64,000 bases of DNA from Methylobacter sp015476545. Lineage in GTDB: Bacteria > Pseudomonadota > Gammaproteobacteria > Methylococcales > Methylomonadaceae. Location: contig NZ_CP197401.1 of assembly GCF_052162025.1 (NCBI RefSeq), forward strand, positions 992,001-1,056,000, read 5' to 3'. Of the stretch, positions 28,326-37,206 are shown in pieces. The notes under the pieces were generated by a model. The model worked only from the letters and a program-made list of their open reading frames with translations. It made no database searches and was not told the DNA's origin. Numbering within the stretch: the first letter of the stretch is position 1; each line of letters begins with the position of its first letter. Made by a program: the position numbers and the translations under genes.

Positions 28326-28595
28326 ATCAAAAGTCTTATCGTAATTATCATCTTGCTGACCATTCATCTCCAATACCGTTTATGGTATGGCGATGGCAGC
28401 GTTCGGGAAATTCACGCGTACCAGCATCGTCTTGACGAGCTGAAGGAACAAGTGGAGGAGAAAAAAGCGCGCAATGAAGCGCTTTACGCCGAGGTGCTGG
28501 ACTTGAGAAAAGGGCAGGCAGCCATAGAGGAAAGAGCCCGCTATGAGTTAGGCATGATTAGAGAAGATGAGACATTCTTCCAGGTTTTGGAATAA
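28326..28595 (+). CDS. ftsB: cell division protein FtsB, apparent ATC start codon
   Basis: An 89-residue FtsB: an N-terminal membrane helix (KSLIVIIILLTIHLQ), the conserved YRLWYGDGS junction, a coiled coil (about residues 30-65) and a C-terminal ERARYELGMIREDETFF. FtsB joins FtsL and FtsQ in the divisome. No ATG, GTG or TTG exists in frame between the stop at 28290 and a TTG at 28353, and the latter would delete most of the membrane helix. ATC at 28326 lies 7 bases after GAGGG (28314-28318), and the 22 residues from it to the WYG junction equal the 22 residues of the E. coli protein from its Met. Non-canonical initiation at ATC is therefore inferred; a sequencing error is the main alternative. 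Confidence 0.8.
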   Translation: MKSLIVIIILLTIHLQYRLWYGDGSVREIHAYQHRLDELKEQVEEKKARNEALYAEVLDLRKGQAAIEERARYELGMIREDETFFQVLE

Positions 28596-28666
28596 TAATT
28601 CCATTATAGTAGCGGGCTTGAATATGGCCCGGCCTGGATAAAATCCTATCGTTTGACTAGTAATAA

Positions 28667-29359
28667 ATGACCGAATCCACAAAATTCTGGGGCATTGTGC
28701 CTGCGGCCGGTGTCGGCAAACGCATGCAGGCCGACAGGCCCAAGCAATACCTTGAACTGGCCGGCAAAACCGTGATTGAGCAAACGCTATCGCGATTGCT
28801 GCAAGCCGATGTTTTTGAAGCGATTGCCGTTGCCATCTCCAGTGACGATCCTTATTGGCCGCAATTGCCGATAGCAAAGCATGAAAAGATTCTGGCCGCG
28901 GCCGGCGGTACAGAGCGCGCTGATTCAGTGCTTTCGGCATTGAAATCCATAAGCGGTAAAGCATCGGATGATGATTGGGTTCTGGTGCACGATGCGGCCC
29001 GGCCTTGCATCGCCGCTTCCGATATTCATCACTTGATTGCCTGCCTGATCCATGATGACGTGGGCGGCATACTGGCCTTGTCTTCGCACGATACCTTAAA
29101 AAATGTACAGGACGGCCGAATTGCCGGCACGCTGGACAGGAACCATATCTGGCGGGCGCTGACGCCGCAAATGTTCCGCTACGGCACATTAAAAACCGCC
29201 CTGGAAGAAGCCGAAGGCAATCCGGCCATTACCGATGAAGCCAGCGCGCTGGAATTGAAAGGGCTGCAGCCGAAAATCGTCGAAGGCCGCCCCGACAATA
29301 TCAAGATCACGCGGCCCGAAGATTTATCCTTAGCACAATTTTATTTGGAACAACAATGA
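28667..29359 (+). CDS. ispD: 2-C-methyl-D-erythritol 4-phosphate cytidylyltransferase
   Basis: A 230-residue IspD. The CTP-binding start GIVPAAGVGKRMQADRPKQYLEL, VLVHDAARPCI and the C-terminal GRPDNIKITRPEDLSLAQFYL are diagnostic. It catalyses the third step of the non-mevalonate isoprenoid pathway. The stop overlaps the ispF start by four bases (ATGA), so the two are translationally coupled but not fused. Confidence 0.96.
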   Translation: MTESTKFWGIVPAAGVGKRMQADRPKQYLELAGKTVIEQTLSRLLQADVFEAIAVAISSDDPYWPQLPIAKHEKILAAAGGTERADSVLSALKSISGKASDDDWVLVHDAARPCIAASDIHHLIACLIHDDVGGILALSSHDTLKNVQDGRIAGTLDRNHIWRALTPQMFRYGTLKTALEEAEGNPAITDEASALELKGLQPKIVEGRPDNIKITRPEDLSLAQFYLEQQ

Positions 29360-29829
29360 TCAGAGTTGGACAAGGTTACGACGTGCATCGCTTTAAAGAA
29401 GGCGACTACATCATTTTAGGCGGCGTAAAAATAGACTATGAAAAAGGCCTGGAAGCGCATTCCGACGGCGATGTCGTGCTGCATGCCTTAAGCGATGCCT
29501 TGTTAGGCGCGGCGGCGCTGGGCGATATCGGCAAGCATTTTCCCGATACCGATCCCGAGTTTAAAGGCGCCGACAGCCGCGTGCTGCTGCGCCATGTCTA
29601 CCGCATTGTGCAGGAAAAAGGTTATAGCCTGGTCAATGCCGATATCACGATCATCGCTCAGGCGCCGAAAATGGCGCCCCATATCGGCGCGATGTGCCGC
29701 AATATCGCCGATGACCTGGAAGTCGACGTCGATTGCATCAATGTCAAGGCAACCACGACGGAAAAGCTCGGTTTCGAAGGCCGCAAAGAAGGCATAGCCG
29801 TTCAGTCGGTCGTCTTGATAGAAAAATAA
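29356..29829 (+). CDS. ispF: 2-C-methyl-D-erythritol 2,4-cyclodiphosphate synthase
   Basis: A 157-residue IspF. It begins IRVGQGYDVHRFKEGD, has the zinc-binding EAHSDGDVVLHALSDALLGA, DIGKHFPDTDPEFKGADS and the C-terminal NVKATTTEKLGFEGRKEGIA. It cyclises CDP-methylerythritol phosphate in isoprenoid biosynthesis. Overlap with ispD and 50 bp to truD indicate one operon. Confidence 0.97.
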   Translation: MIRVGQGYDVHRFKEGDYIILGGVKIDYEKGLEAHSDGDVVLHALSDALLGAAALGDIGKHFPDTDPEFKGADSRVLLRHVYRIVQEKGYSLVNADITIIAQAPKMAPHIGAMCRNIADDLEVDVDCINVKATTTEKLGFEGRKEGIAVQSVVLIEK

Positions 29830-29879
29830 CACTCATGGCGCATGCCGCTACCAAGCCTTATTAATAAGCCGAGCCGAAT

Positions 29880-30908
29880 TTGACGCAATTGATTGAAATA
29901 CCTGAGTGGCCCTGTGTTTACGGTGGGCCTGCCGGCCGCGGCAACATCCGCACAGTACCGGAAGATTTTATCGTCGACGAACATCTGTCCTTTGAGCCGA
30001 CTGGGGCCGGCGAGCATGTGTTTCTGCGCATAGAAAAAAAGGATGAAAACACCGACTACGTAGCTAGGCAATTGGCCCGTTTTGCCAATGTCAGGCAGCG
30101 CGATGTCAGCTATGCCGGCCTGAAAGACCGGCATGCCGTCACGACGCAGTGGTTCAGCGTCTGGCTGCCGGGCAAGGCAGATCCCGACTGGGCACAGTTT
30201 GCATCCGATAATGTCAAGGTTCTTGAATCTGTCCGCCATGCCAAAAAATTAAAACGCGGCGTTCTGTCCGGCAATAGTTTCAAAATCGTCGTGCGGGAAT
30301 GGCAGGGCGATCAGGAACAAACCCTTGCCCGGCTGGAAGCCATCAAAGCGGGCGGCATCGCCAATTATTTCGGCCCCCAGCGTTTCGGCCATGAAGGCCG
30401 CAATGTCAGCAAGGCTCTGGCGTTGCTTCAGGGCATGAAAGTCAAGCGCGAGCAGCGCAGCATCTATTTATCGGCGGCTCGCTCTTACCTGTTCAATCAG
30501 ATTCTGGCCTGTCGAGTCACGCAGCAAACCTGGGATCAGGCGATGGCCGGCGATACTTATATGTTCGACCAGTCGCACAGCTGTTTCAAATCGGATCAGC
30601 CCGATCAGGACATCATCCGGCGGCTGCAGGCGAAAGAAATACATCCAACAGGTGCCTTGTGGGGCAAAGGTGAGCCGGGTGTATCGGCCGATGCTCGGGC
30701 GATTGAGCAAGCCGTTGCCGATAAATACGGAGATCTGGCTCAGGGCCTGGTTAATGCCGATGTGGAGTGCGACCGGCGCGCGCTACGGGTGAACGTCCGG
30801 AATCTGCAATGGCAGTTTATCGATGACCAGGCATTGGCGCTGAGTTTTACCTTACCGGCCGGCAGTTACGCGACGGCGGTATTACGCGAAATTATCGAAG
30901 AAGTATAA
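29880..30908 (+). CDS. truD: tRNA pseudouridine(13) synthase
   Basis: A 342-residue TruD. It has the early segment VPEDFIVDEHLSFEPTGAGEH, the catalytic aspartate in YAGLKDRHAVTTQWF, NYFGPQRFGHEGRN and the C-terminal FTLPAGSYATAVLREI. It makes pseudouridine 13 in tRNA-Glu. The best start is a TTG at 29880: no upstream ATG or GTG remains in frame and the N-terminus matches the usual length, so this is a second gene of the operon with a weak start codon. Confidence 0.94.
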   Translation: MTQLIEIPEWPCVYGGPAGRGNIRTVPEDFIVDEHLSFEPTGAGEHVFLRIEKKDENTDYVARQLARFANVRQRDVSYAGLKDRHAVTTQWFSVWLPGKADPDWAQFASDNVKVLESVRHAKKLKRGVLSGNSFKIVVREWQGDQEQTLARLEAIKAGGIANYFGPQRFGHEGRNVSKALALLQGMKVKREQRSIYLSAARSYLFNQILACRVTQQTWDQAMAGDTYMFDQSHSCFKSDQPDQDIIRRLQAKEIHPTGALWGKGEPGVSADARAIEQAVADKYGDLAQGLVNADVECDRRALRVNVRNLQWQFIDDQALALSFTLPAGSYATAVLREIIEEV

Positions 30909-30922
30909 ACGAAGAGACAACA

Positions 30923-31750
30923 ATGGATTTAATACTCGCTTTAAAAGCTTTCATTTTGGGTGTCGTCGAAGGACTGACCGAATTTCTGCCTATCTCCAGT
31001 ACCGGACACTTGATCCTGGTCGGCGATTTGCTGAGTTTTAACGATGAAACCGGCAAGGTTTTTGAAATTGTGATTCAGACAGGCGCCATTCTGGCGATCT
31101 GCTGGGAGTACCGGGCCAAGATCGGCAGGACCATCGCTGGCTTATTGAAATGGCAGCCCGAGGCGCTCAAATTTACTGTCAATCTGGCGATTGCCTTCTT
31201 GCCGCTGGCGATTTTGGGCTTGTTATTCGGCAGCCTGATTAAAGCGCATCTGTTCAAACCGATTCCTGTCGCGTCAGCTTTCATTATCGGTGCCTTCATC
31301 ATTTTCTGGGCCGAAAAAAGAGAGCATAAGATCCGCATTCATGAAGTTGAGGATTTAACCGCGATGGATGCGTTAAAGCTCGGCTTTGCGCAGGCCCTGG
31401 CACTGATTCCTGGCACGTCCCGCTCCGGGTCGACGATTATCGGCGGTTTATTATTCGGCTTGTCGCGCAAGGCGTCGACCGAGTTTTCTTTCTTCCTGGC
31501 CATACCGACTTTAATTATCGCCAGCATTTACGATTTATATAAGCACCGCGAATTGCTGCACAGCACAGACTTGCCTGTATTTGCCGTCGGTTTGGTCGCG
31601 GCTTTTTTCAGCGCTTTGTTAGCCGTGCGCGCCTTGCTTCGCTATATCAGCCATCATGATTTTACTGCGTTTGCCTGGTACAGGATCGTGTTCGGCGTGC
31701 TGGTCATCGGCACGGCCTATAGCGGCTTAGTACAATGGACCGTGGATTAA
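30923..31750 (+). CDS. uppP: undecaprenyl-diphosphatase
   Basis: A 275-residue polytopic membrane protein of the BacA/UppP family. The catalytic signatures EGLTEFLPISSTGHLIL and LIPGTSRSGSTIIGGLLFG are intact and about eight hydrophobic segments follow one another. It dephosphorylates undecaprenyl diphosphate to recycle the lipid carrier of cell-wall synthesis. It starts 14 bp after truD and its stop codon overlaps that of the convergent Smr gene (TTAA at 31747-31750). Confidence 0.96.
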   Translation: MDLILALKAFILGVVEGLTEFLPISSTGHLILVGDLLSFNDETGKVFEIVIQTGAILAICWEYRAKIGRTIAGLLKWQPEALKFTVNLAIAFLPLAILGLLFGSLIKAHLFKPIPVASAFIIGAFIIFWAEKREHKIRIHEVEDLTAMDALKLGFAQALALIPGTSRSGSTIIGGLLFGLSRKASTEFSFFLAIPTLIIASIYDLYKHRELLHSTDLPVFAVGLVAAFFSALLAVRALLRYISHHDFTAFAWYRIVFGVLVIGTAYSGLVQWTVD

Positions 31751-32313
31751 AAGAACTCGTTATCGTTCCGGTATTTCTCGGTGACGTGCAATAGCACAAA
31801 AACCGCGCCGGCGCCGCCGTCTTTGGGCGGCGCCGAGCAAAAAGCCTGAACGTCCTTGTGCTGCCTGAGCCATAGGTTAAGGTTGTTTTTCAGAACAGGA
31901 AGATTATCGGGCGAGCGATAGCCCTTGCCGTGCACGATATGCACACAACGGCAGCCGTCTTCTACGCACATGTGCAGAAATCTGAGCAACTGGCGCTTGG
32001 CTTCATTGCTGCTTAGCCCATGCAGGTCGATTTCGGCGTCGAGGCCGAAATAGCCGCGACGCAGTTTCTTTAAGACATTTTTTTGCAGGCCCGGCGAAAG
32101 AAAGCTCATTGTGTCTTCAAGACTCACGCTTTCAAGATCTATTTCAGCCTTATCGATTAAATAGGCCTCCATATCGACAGAGGCCGGCTTGGGAAAAGGC
32201 TTGGGTTTTTTATCTTCTGTAAACAGTACCTTATCGTCTTTTACAGTCGTTACCTTTCCGACCGTCTGGCGAAATAAATGGCTGTCTTCTGGAGTGAGAT
32301 TTTTTTTTACCAC
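31747..32313 (-). CDS. Smr-domain protein (SmrA/YdaL type)
   Basis: A 188-residue protein with an N-terminal linker region (LTPEDSHLFRQTVGKV) and a C-terminal Smr domain: DLHGLSSNEAKRQLLRFLHM and VHIVHGKGYRSPDNLPVLK, with the LDxH-type and HGxG motifs. Stand-alone Smr proteins are nucleases; a role in mRNA cleavage at stalled ribosomes has been shown for relatives such as SmrB. The start is GTG at 32313. The gene is divergent from surE and convergent with uppP. Confidence 0.85.
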   Translation of the reverse strand: MVKKNLTPEDSHLFRQTVGKVTTVKDDKVLFTEDKKPKPFPKPASVDMEAYLIDKAEIDLESVSLEDTMSFLSPGLQKNVLKKLRRGYFGLDAEIDLHGLSSNEAKRQLLRFLHMCVEDGCRCVHIVHGKGYRSPDNLPVLKNNLNLWLRQHKDVQAFCSAPPKDGGAGAVFVLLHVTEKYRNDNEFF

Positions 32314-32387
32314 GAAAGCTGATTTTGAAGAGTATTGTTGCTAAGATGTGAAATTCTATAGCTTATTTTGCTTCAGGGCGACTGATA

Positions 32388-33143
32388 ATGCACATTTTGT
32401 TAAGTAATGATGACGGGTACTTGGCTGAAGGGCTCTGTGCGCTGGCGGATGTATTGCGCAAACATGCCGACTTATCAGTGGTTGCACCGGACAGGAACCG
32501 CAGCGCTGCAAGCAATTCCTTGACACTGGAAAGGCCTTTGCGGATGGCCGTTGCTGAAAACGGTTTCGTTCGAGTGGACGGCACGCCGACCGATTGCGTG
32601 CACTTGGCTGTCACGGGACTGTTGGAACATGAGCCCGACATGGTTTTTGCCGGCATCAACCATGGCGCAAATCTGGGCGATGATGTGCTCTATTCCGGAA
32701 CCGTCGCCGCGGCAACCGAAGGCCGCTTTCTGGGGCTTCCCGCCATCGCCATCTCTCTGGCCTCAAGCAATCCGACCCATTTTGATACAGCCGCGCATGT
32801 GGCAGTGACGCTGCTGCAGCAATTGATCAAGCACCCTTTGCCGCAGGATACCATCCTGAACGTCAATGTGCCCGATGTGACCATAAAAGATCTGAGAGGC
32901 TATCAGGCTACGCGCTTGGGCCAGCGGCATAAGGCCGAACCGGTGGTCAAGACTAATGACCCTCGCGGGCGCATTATTTATTGGGTAGGGCCGCCGGGAA
33001 CAGAACAGGATGCCGGGCCCGGAACTGACTTTTATGCCGTTAATACAGGTTATGTGTCAGTTACGCCTTTACAAGTCGATTTAACCCGGTATGAGCGCAT
33101 AAATGCTATAAAGGAATGGTTGCCTAAGGAGAACGGCTTATGA
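32388..33143 (+). CDS. surE: 5'/3'-nucleotidase SurE
   Basis: A 251-residue SurE with the metal-binding LLSNDDGYLAEGLCAL at the N-terminus, VVAPDRNRSAASNSLT, GTPTDCVHLAV, GINHGANLGDDVLYSGTVAAA and YVSVTPLQVDLT near the end. It dephosphorylates nucleoside monophosphates and is linked to stationary-phase survival. Its stop overlaps the pcm start (ATGA), the classic surE-pcm arrangement. Confidence 0.96.
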   Translation: MHILLSNDDGYLAEGLCALADVLRKHADLSVVAPDRNRSAASNSLTLERPLRMAVAENGFVRVDGTPTDCVHLAVTGLLEHEPDMVFAGINHGANLGDDVLYSGTVAAATEGRFLGLPAIAISLASSNPTHFDTAAHVAVTLLQQLIKHPLPQDTILNVNVPDVTIKDLRGYQATRLGQRHKAEPVVKTNDPRGRIIYWVGPPGTEQDAGPGTDFYAVNTGYVSVTPLQVDLTRYERINAIKEWLPKENGL

Positions 33144-33802
33144 TGCAACGATTGCAAGGGATCGGCATGACTTCCCGGCGTACCCGGGAGCGCATGGTCA
33201 GCCGCTTATCGCAACAGGGCATTAAAAACAATAAAATCCTCGATGCGATGTGCAATACGCCGCGGCATATTTTCATGGATGAGGCATTGTCGAGCCGGGC
33301 GTATGAAGATGTCGCTTTGCCTATCGGCTATAATCAGACTATCTCTCAACCTTATATCGTCGCCAGAATGACGGAATTGCTGCTCGAGTTCGGCCGTCTG
33401 GAAAAAGTGCTTGAGATCGGTACCGGTTGCGGTTATCAGACCGCCATTCTGGCGCAGCTGGTCGATCACGTATATTCCATAGAAAGAATCTGGCCTTTGC
33501 AGAGAAAAGCCAAAAGCCATTTGTGGGATTTAAAACTGAAGAACGTCAGTTTTCTGCATGGCGACGGCATCCTGGGTTGGCCGAAACATGCGCCCTATGA
33601 CGGCATCCTTGTGTCGGCTGCACCGTCTGAGGTTCCTGATACGCTGCTGCAGCAGATGGCGTTGGGCGGCGTCATGATCGTTCCGGTCGGCAAGGCAGGC
33701 AATCAGAGGTTGCAACGGGTTATCCGCATACAAGGCGGATTTGAAGTTGAAGAACTGGAGCCGGTAAGTTTTGTGCCTTTTTTGCCAGGAACGGAAATGT
33801 GA
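33140..33802 (+). CDS. pcm: protein-L-isoaspartate O-methyltransferase
   Basis: A 220-residue Pcm. The SAM-binding motif VLEIGTGCGYQTAILAQL, the substrate loop YNQTISQPYIVARMTELL and the post motifs VYSIERIWPLQRKA and YDGILVSAAPSEVPD are all present. It repairs isoaspartyl residues in aged proteins. It is coupled to surE upstream, and its stop overlaps the start of a broken yqaA-like gene. Confidence 0.96.
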   Translation: MMQRLQGIGMTSRRTRERMVSRLSQQGIKNNKILDAMCNTPRHIFMDEALSSRAYEDVALPIGYNQTISQPYIVARMTELLLEFGRLEKVLEIGTGCGYQTAILAQLVDHVYSIERIWPLQRKAKSHLWDLKLKNVSFLHGDGILGWPKHAPYDGILVSAAPSEVPDTLLQQMALGGVMIVPVGKAGNQRLQRVIRIQGGFEVEELEPVSFVPFLPGTEM

Positions 33803-33976
33803 TGTTCCAGAAATTATATGATAAGCGCTGCCATGGCCTAAACATCGGCATTAAGTTTTGCCGAATCCTCATTCTTTCCGATACCGCCTTCCATCATGCT
33901 GGCGCCGATGGCGCTATCGCAGCCCCATAGAGCCTTTCGACTGGCAACGTTGGCCCCGATCGTTTCGGTTCTGGGC
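33802..33976 (+). pseudogene. remnant of a YqaA-like (DedA/VTT superfamily) membrane protein gene
   Basis: Directly after pcm (TGATG overlap) a start-like MFQKLYDK is followed, in shifted frames, by ALPWPKHRH and then from 33848 by ALSFAESSFFPIPPSIMLAP and MALSQPHRAFRLATLAPIVS, ending near 33976. Put end to end these read like the N-terminus of the YqaA membrane protein that normally follows pcm. At least two frame changes break it, and the rest of the gene is missing. It is best read as a pseudogene truncated near the metal efflux operon. Confidence 0.65.
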
Positions 33977-34083
33977 AACCGTCGCGTTAGTGATTGCGGG
34001 TGCCGGCATTTAAACTGTTGCAGTAGGGTTGATGTTTGCGGGAGTCAATATTTTCCGCGATTATTGCTGGCACTACAATTTTC

Positions 34084-37000
34084 TTAATGAGGCGGTGCTA
34101 TCGTATCCAGTTCTTGTTCTTCCGGAGTAGGCGATTTGATGCGCGGCTCGAATAACCGATAGAGAATAGGCACCAGCAGAACCGTCATAACGGTAGCGCT
34201 GAATAGCCCCCAGACAATCACGGTAGCCAAGGGGCGCTGCACATCCGAACCCAGCCCGGTAGCGAGCGATGCAGGTACCAGGCCGAGAATAGCGACTAAT
34301 GATGCCACCAGAATGGGTCGGATGCAGCGCACAGAGCCTTCGGTAATGGCTTGATCCATAGGCATGCCGGCAAGGCGTAATTCAGTAATGGTTCTTATGA
34401 TCAGCACGCCATTCATAAGCGAAACGCCAAAAACCGCTGCGAAGCCGACGCCTGAGGAGACGTTCAAATTCATGCCCCGAAGATAAAGAGCAGTGGCACC
34501 GCCCACGAAGGCGAAAGGAATCGCAAACAGTAGCGACAGCGATGCCCGCAACGAGCCGAATGTCACCAGCAGCAGAAGAAATATGACGCCGATGCTTGAA
34601 GGCACAAGTATTTTGAAATGCTGGGCAGCCCGTTCAAGATTCTCAAACATCCCCAGCCAGGCTATGCGATAGCCGCTGGGCGCTTCAATTTCCCGTTTGA
34701 ACAACCGTTGTGCATCGGATACGAAACCGCCCTGGTCGCGTCCGACGATATCCGTCCTCACGGTCAATCGGCGTCTTCCATCTGCTCGGGCAATTAATGT
34801 CTGCCCATCGATAATATCAATATGAGCAACCTGGGCTAGCGGGATAGGTATGCCGTCAGCATTATAGACAGGCAGACGCCCGATCGCGGCCGGTGAACGT
34901 AAAACTTCTTTCGCGAATCGGGCAACAATATCAACGCGCCGTTCACCTTCAAACAGGATGCCGATAGGCGCGCCGCCGATAGCCACGTCAATGAGCTGCG
35001 TGACATCTTCTACATTGACATTGTAGCGTGCGCACAGGGCTCGGTCGGGGCTTATGACCAACTGCGGCTGAGGGCCTTCCTGTTCGATAGCGACATCCAC
35101 TGCGCCTGGAACTTTGCTGATCAGCGCTTGAGTTTTTCTCGCCAGATTCAATAAAACGCTCAAATCGGCGCCGGAAAATTCAACCGCCAGATTGGCCGAG
35201 GTGCCGTTGGCGTCTTCCGTCACGCTGTCTATGATCGGTTGGGTGAAATTGAAGCGAGTGGTTGGAAACTCTGCACGAAAGCGGGTTCCCAAGGCGGCAA
35301 GCAGTTCCTGTTTACGCTTGAATTGGACCCATTGGTCCCGCGGCTTCGGACTGATCAGCATTTCAAGCCGGCTGGGCGGAAAAGGATCGGTGCCGCTATC
35401 GCTGCGGCCTGCTTGAACGACTATAAAATCTATATCGGTAAATTCAGCCGTAATTTCGCGCAGCCGTTGGCCGAATTTTGACGATTGCTGTAAAGAAGTA
35501 CCTTCAGGAAAATTCGCACGCACCCAGATGACGCCTTCATCCATATAAGGCAGAAATTCCGTGCCAAGGCGAGGAACAACCAATACCAGAATGCCGGCAA
35601 GCACAACTACCGCAACGCCGATTGACTGCCAGCGAAAACGCAATAAAAAGTTGAGCGCGGCAGCGTAACGAGGATAAAGCCAGGTTAATATCGGATTTTC
35701 CCAATCACGGTAGCCCTCTTTAAACAATAGGCTGGAGAGAACAGGCACCACAAACAGCGCATATAACATGGCGCCAAACAAGGCAAACAGGATGGTTAAA
35801 GCCATAGGACGAAATAACAGTCCCTCTATATGCGTCAGAGTCAGCAACGGCAAGAAAGCGCCTACTATCATCAGGATCGAGAAAAAGACAGGGCGCTCTA
35901 CCTGCAAAGCCGCAAGCAATACCGTTTTTGCCGCACCGACATGATCATTTTTTTGCGTCGAGTCATGTAAACGATGGGCGATGTTTTCCGCCATAATGAC
36001 AGAGCCGTCAACGATGATACCGAAATCAATGGCGCCGATTGAGAGTAAGCCGATCGGAATGCCGAAAGCATTCATCATTACCAGGGCAAACAATAATGAA
36101 AAAGGAATGGTCAAGGCCACTATTAAGGCCAGAGAAGGGCGCCCCAGAAAGAACAGTAATACCACGGTCACCAGCGATATTCCTAAAAGCACGCTATGGC
36201 CTACGGTGTGCAGTGTCGTATCAACTAACTGGGAGCGATCATAGAAGGGCACCAGATTGACGCCTTCCGGCAAATCAACCTGATTAAGTTCAATAATGAC
36301 CGCTTTGGTATGCTCCAGCGTATCCGAAGTGTTTTCTCCCCGGCGCATCAGGACGATGCCTTCAATGGACTCATCTTTGTTATCTTTGCTCAGAATTCCG
36401 GACGGTATCTTGGAGCCGACTTCCACATCGGCTACGTCATGCACATAAATTGGGGTGCCGCCGACGGATTTAACGAAAATGTTGCCAATTTCCGATATAT
36501 CTTGCAAAGCGCCTTTACCCCGAATGACAAAAGACATGCTCCCGCGTGACAACACGCTGCCGCCGGCGCTTTCATTGTTAGACTGTATGGCGTCGACAAT
36601 ATCGTTAAGAGAAAGCCCAAAACGTTTTAACTGCGATGGATGCAGCAGTATTGTGTACTGTTTTTCATAACCGCCGAAGTTGGTAACATCAGCGACGCCG
36701 GCGGCGCGCAACAGGTGAGGGATGACTATCCAGTCATTGATCGATCGAAGCTCGATAAGGTCATAGCGACCATCCGATACCAGTTCATAGCGCAGTATTT
36801 CGCCGTATGCTGTCGCTAGCGGGCCCAATTCGGCCGACGCGCCATCAGGCAGATCGATATTGGCAAGTTTTTCCTCTACGCGCTGTCTGGCCCAATAGCT
36901 CTCAACGCCTTCTTCGAAAGTCAGCTGAACTACCGACAGACCGAAAATCGTTCGAGAACGTATGTTTACCACGCGGGGGACGTTGCGCATCTCAATTTCT

Positions 37001-37206
37001 ACCGGTACGGTTACCTGGCGCTCCACTTCTTCGGGTGCACGGCCAGGATAGACAGTAATGATCTGAACCATTTGTGAAGATATGTCCGGATAGGCGTCGA
37101 CCTGCATTCTTGAAAATGACCACAGGCCCAGAATAATCACTATGAAGGCACCGCTTAAAATCATCAAGCGATAATGCATCGCCTTATTGATTAATTGCGG
37201 AATCAT
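34084..37206 (-). CDS. czcA: CzcA-family heavy-metal efflux RND pump
   Basis: A 1040-residue inner-membrane RND transporter with a first helix near residue 15, two large periplasmic loops and two blocks of helices. Helix 4 contains the proton-relay motif GAIDFGIIVDGSVIMAEN (D394 and D400), which is the divalent-cation (Co/Zn/Cd, CzcA-like) variant rather than the copper/silver CusA variant. The start overlaps the stop of the adaptor gene by four bases. The three genes run czcC-czcB-czcA in transcription order. The exact metal is inferred, not shown. Confidence 0.9.
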   Translation of the reverse strand: MIPQLINKAMHYRLMILSGAFIVIILGLWSFSRMQVDAYPDISSQMVQIITVYPGRAPEEVERQVTVPVEIEMRNVPRVVNIRSRTIFGLSVVQLTFEEGVESYWARQRVEEKLANIDLPDGASAELGPLATAYGEILRYELVSDGRYDLIELRSINDWIVIPHLLRAAGVADVTNFGGYEKQYTILLHPSQLKRFGLSLNDIVDAIQSNNESAGGSVLSRGSMSFVIRGKGALQDISEIGNIFVKSVGGTPIYVHDVADVEVGSKIPSGILSKDNKDESIEGIVLMRRGENTSDTLEHTKAVIIELNQVDLPEGVNLVPFYDRSQLVDTTLHTVGHSVLLGISLVTVVLLFFLGRPSLALIVALTIPFSLLFALVMMNAFGIPIGLLSIGAIDFGIIVDGSVIMAENIAHRLHDSTQKNDHVGAAKTVLLAALQVERPVFFSILMIVGAFLPLLTLTHIEGLLFRPMALTILFALFGAMLYALFVVPVLSSLLFKEGYRDWENPILTWLYPRYAAALNFLLRFRWQSIGVAVVVLAGILVLVVPRLGTEFLPYMDEGVIWVRANFPEGTSLQQSSKFGQRLREITAEFTDIDFIVVQAGRSDSGTDPFPPSRLEMLISPKPRDQWVQFKRKQELLAALGTRFRAEFPTTRFNFTQPIIDSVTEDANGTSANLAVEFSGADLSVLLNLARKTQALISKVPGAVDVAIEQEGPQPQLVISPDRALCARYNVNVEDVTQLIDVAIGGAPIGILFEGERRVDIVARFAKEVLRSPAAIGRLPVYNADGIPIPLAQVAHIDIIDGQTLIARADGRRRLTVRTDIVGRDQGGFVSDAQRLFKREIEAPSGYRIAWLGMFENLERAAQHFKILVPSSIGVIFLLLLVTFGSLRASLSLLFAIPFAFVGGATALYLRGMNLNVSSGVGFAAVFGVSLMNGVLIIRTITELRLAGMPMDQAITEGSVRCIRPILVASLVAILGLVPASLATGLGSDVQRPLATVIVWGLFSATVMTVLLVPILYRLFEPRIKSPTPEEQELDTIAPPH

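Noticed and set aside
28353..28595. ftsB starting at TTG 28353
   Set aside because: It would remove most of the membrane helix that FtsB needs and has no ribosome-binding site at proper distance.
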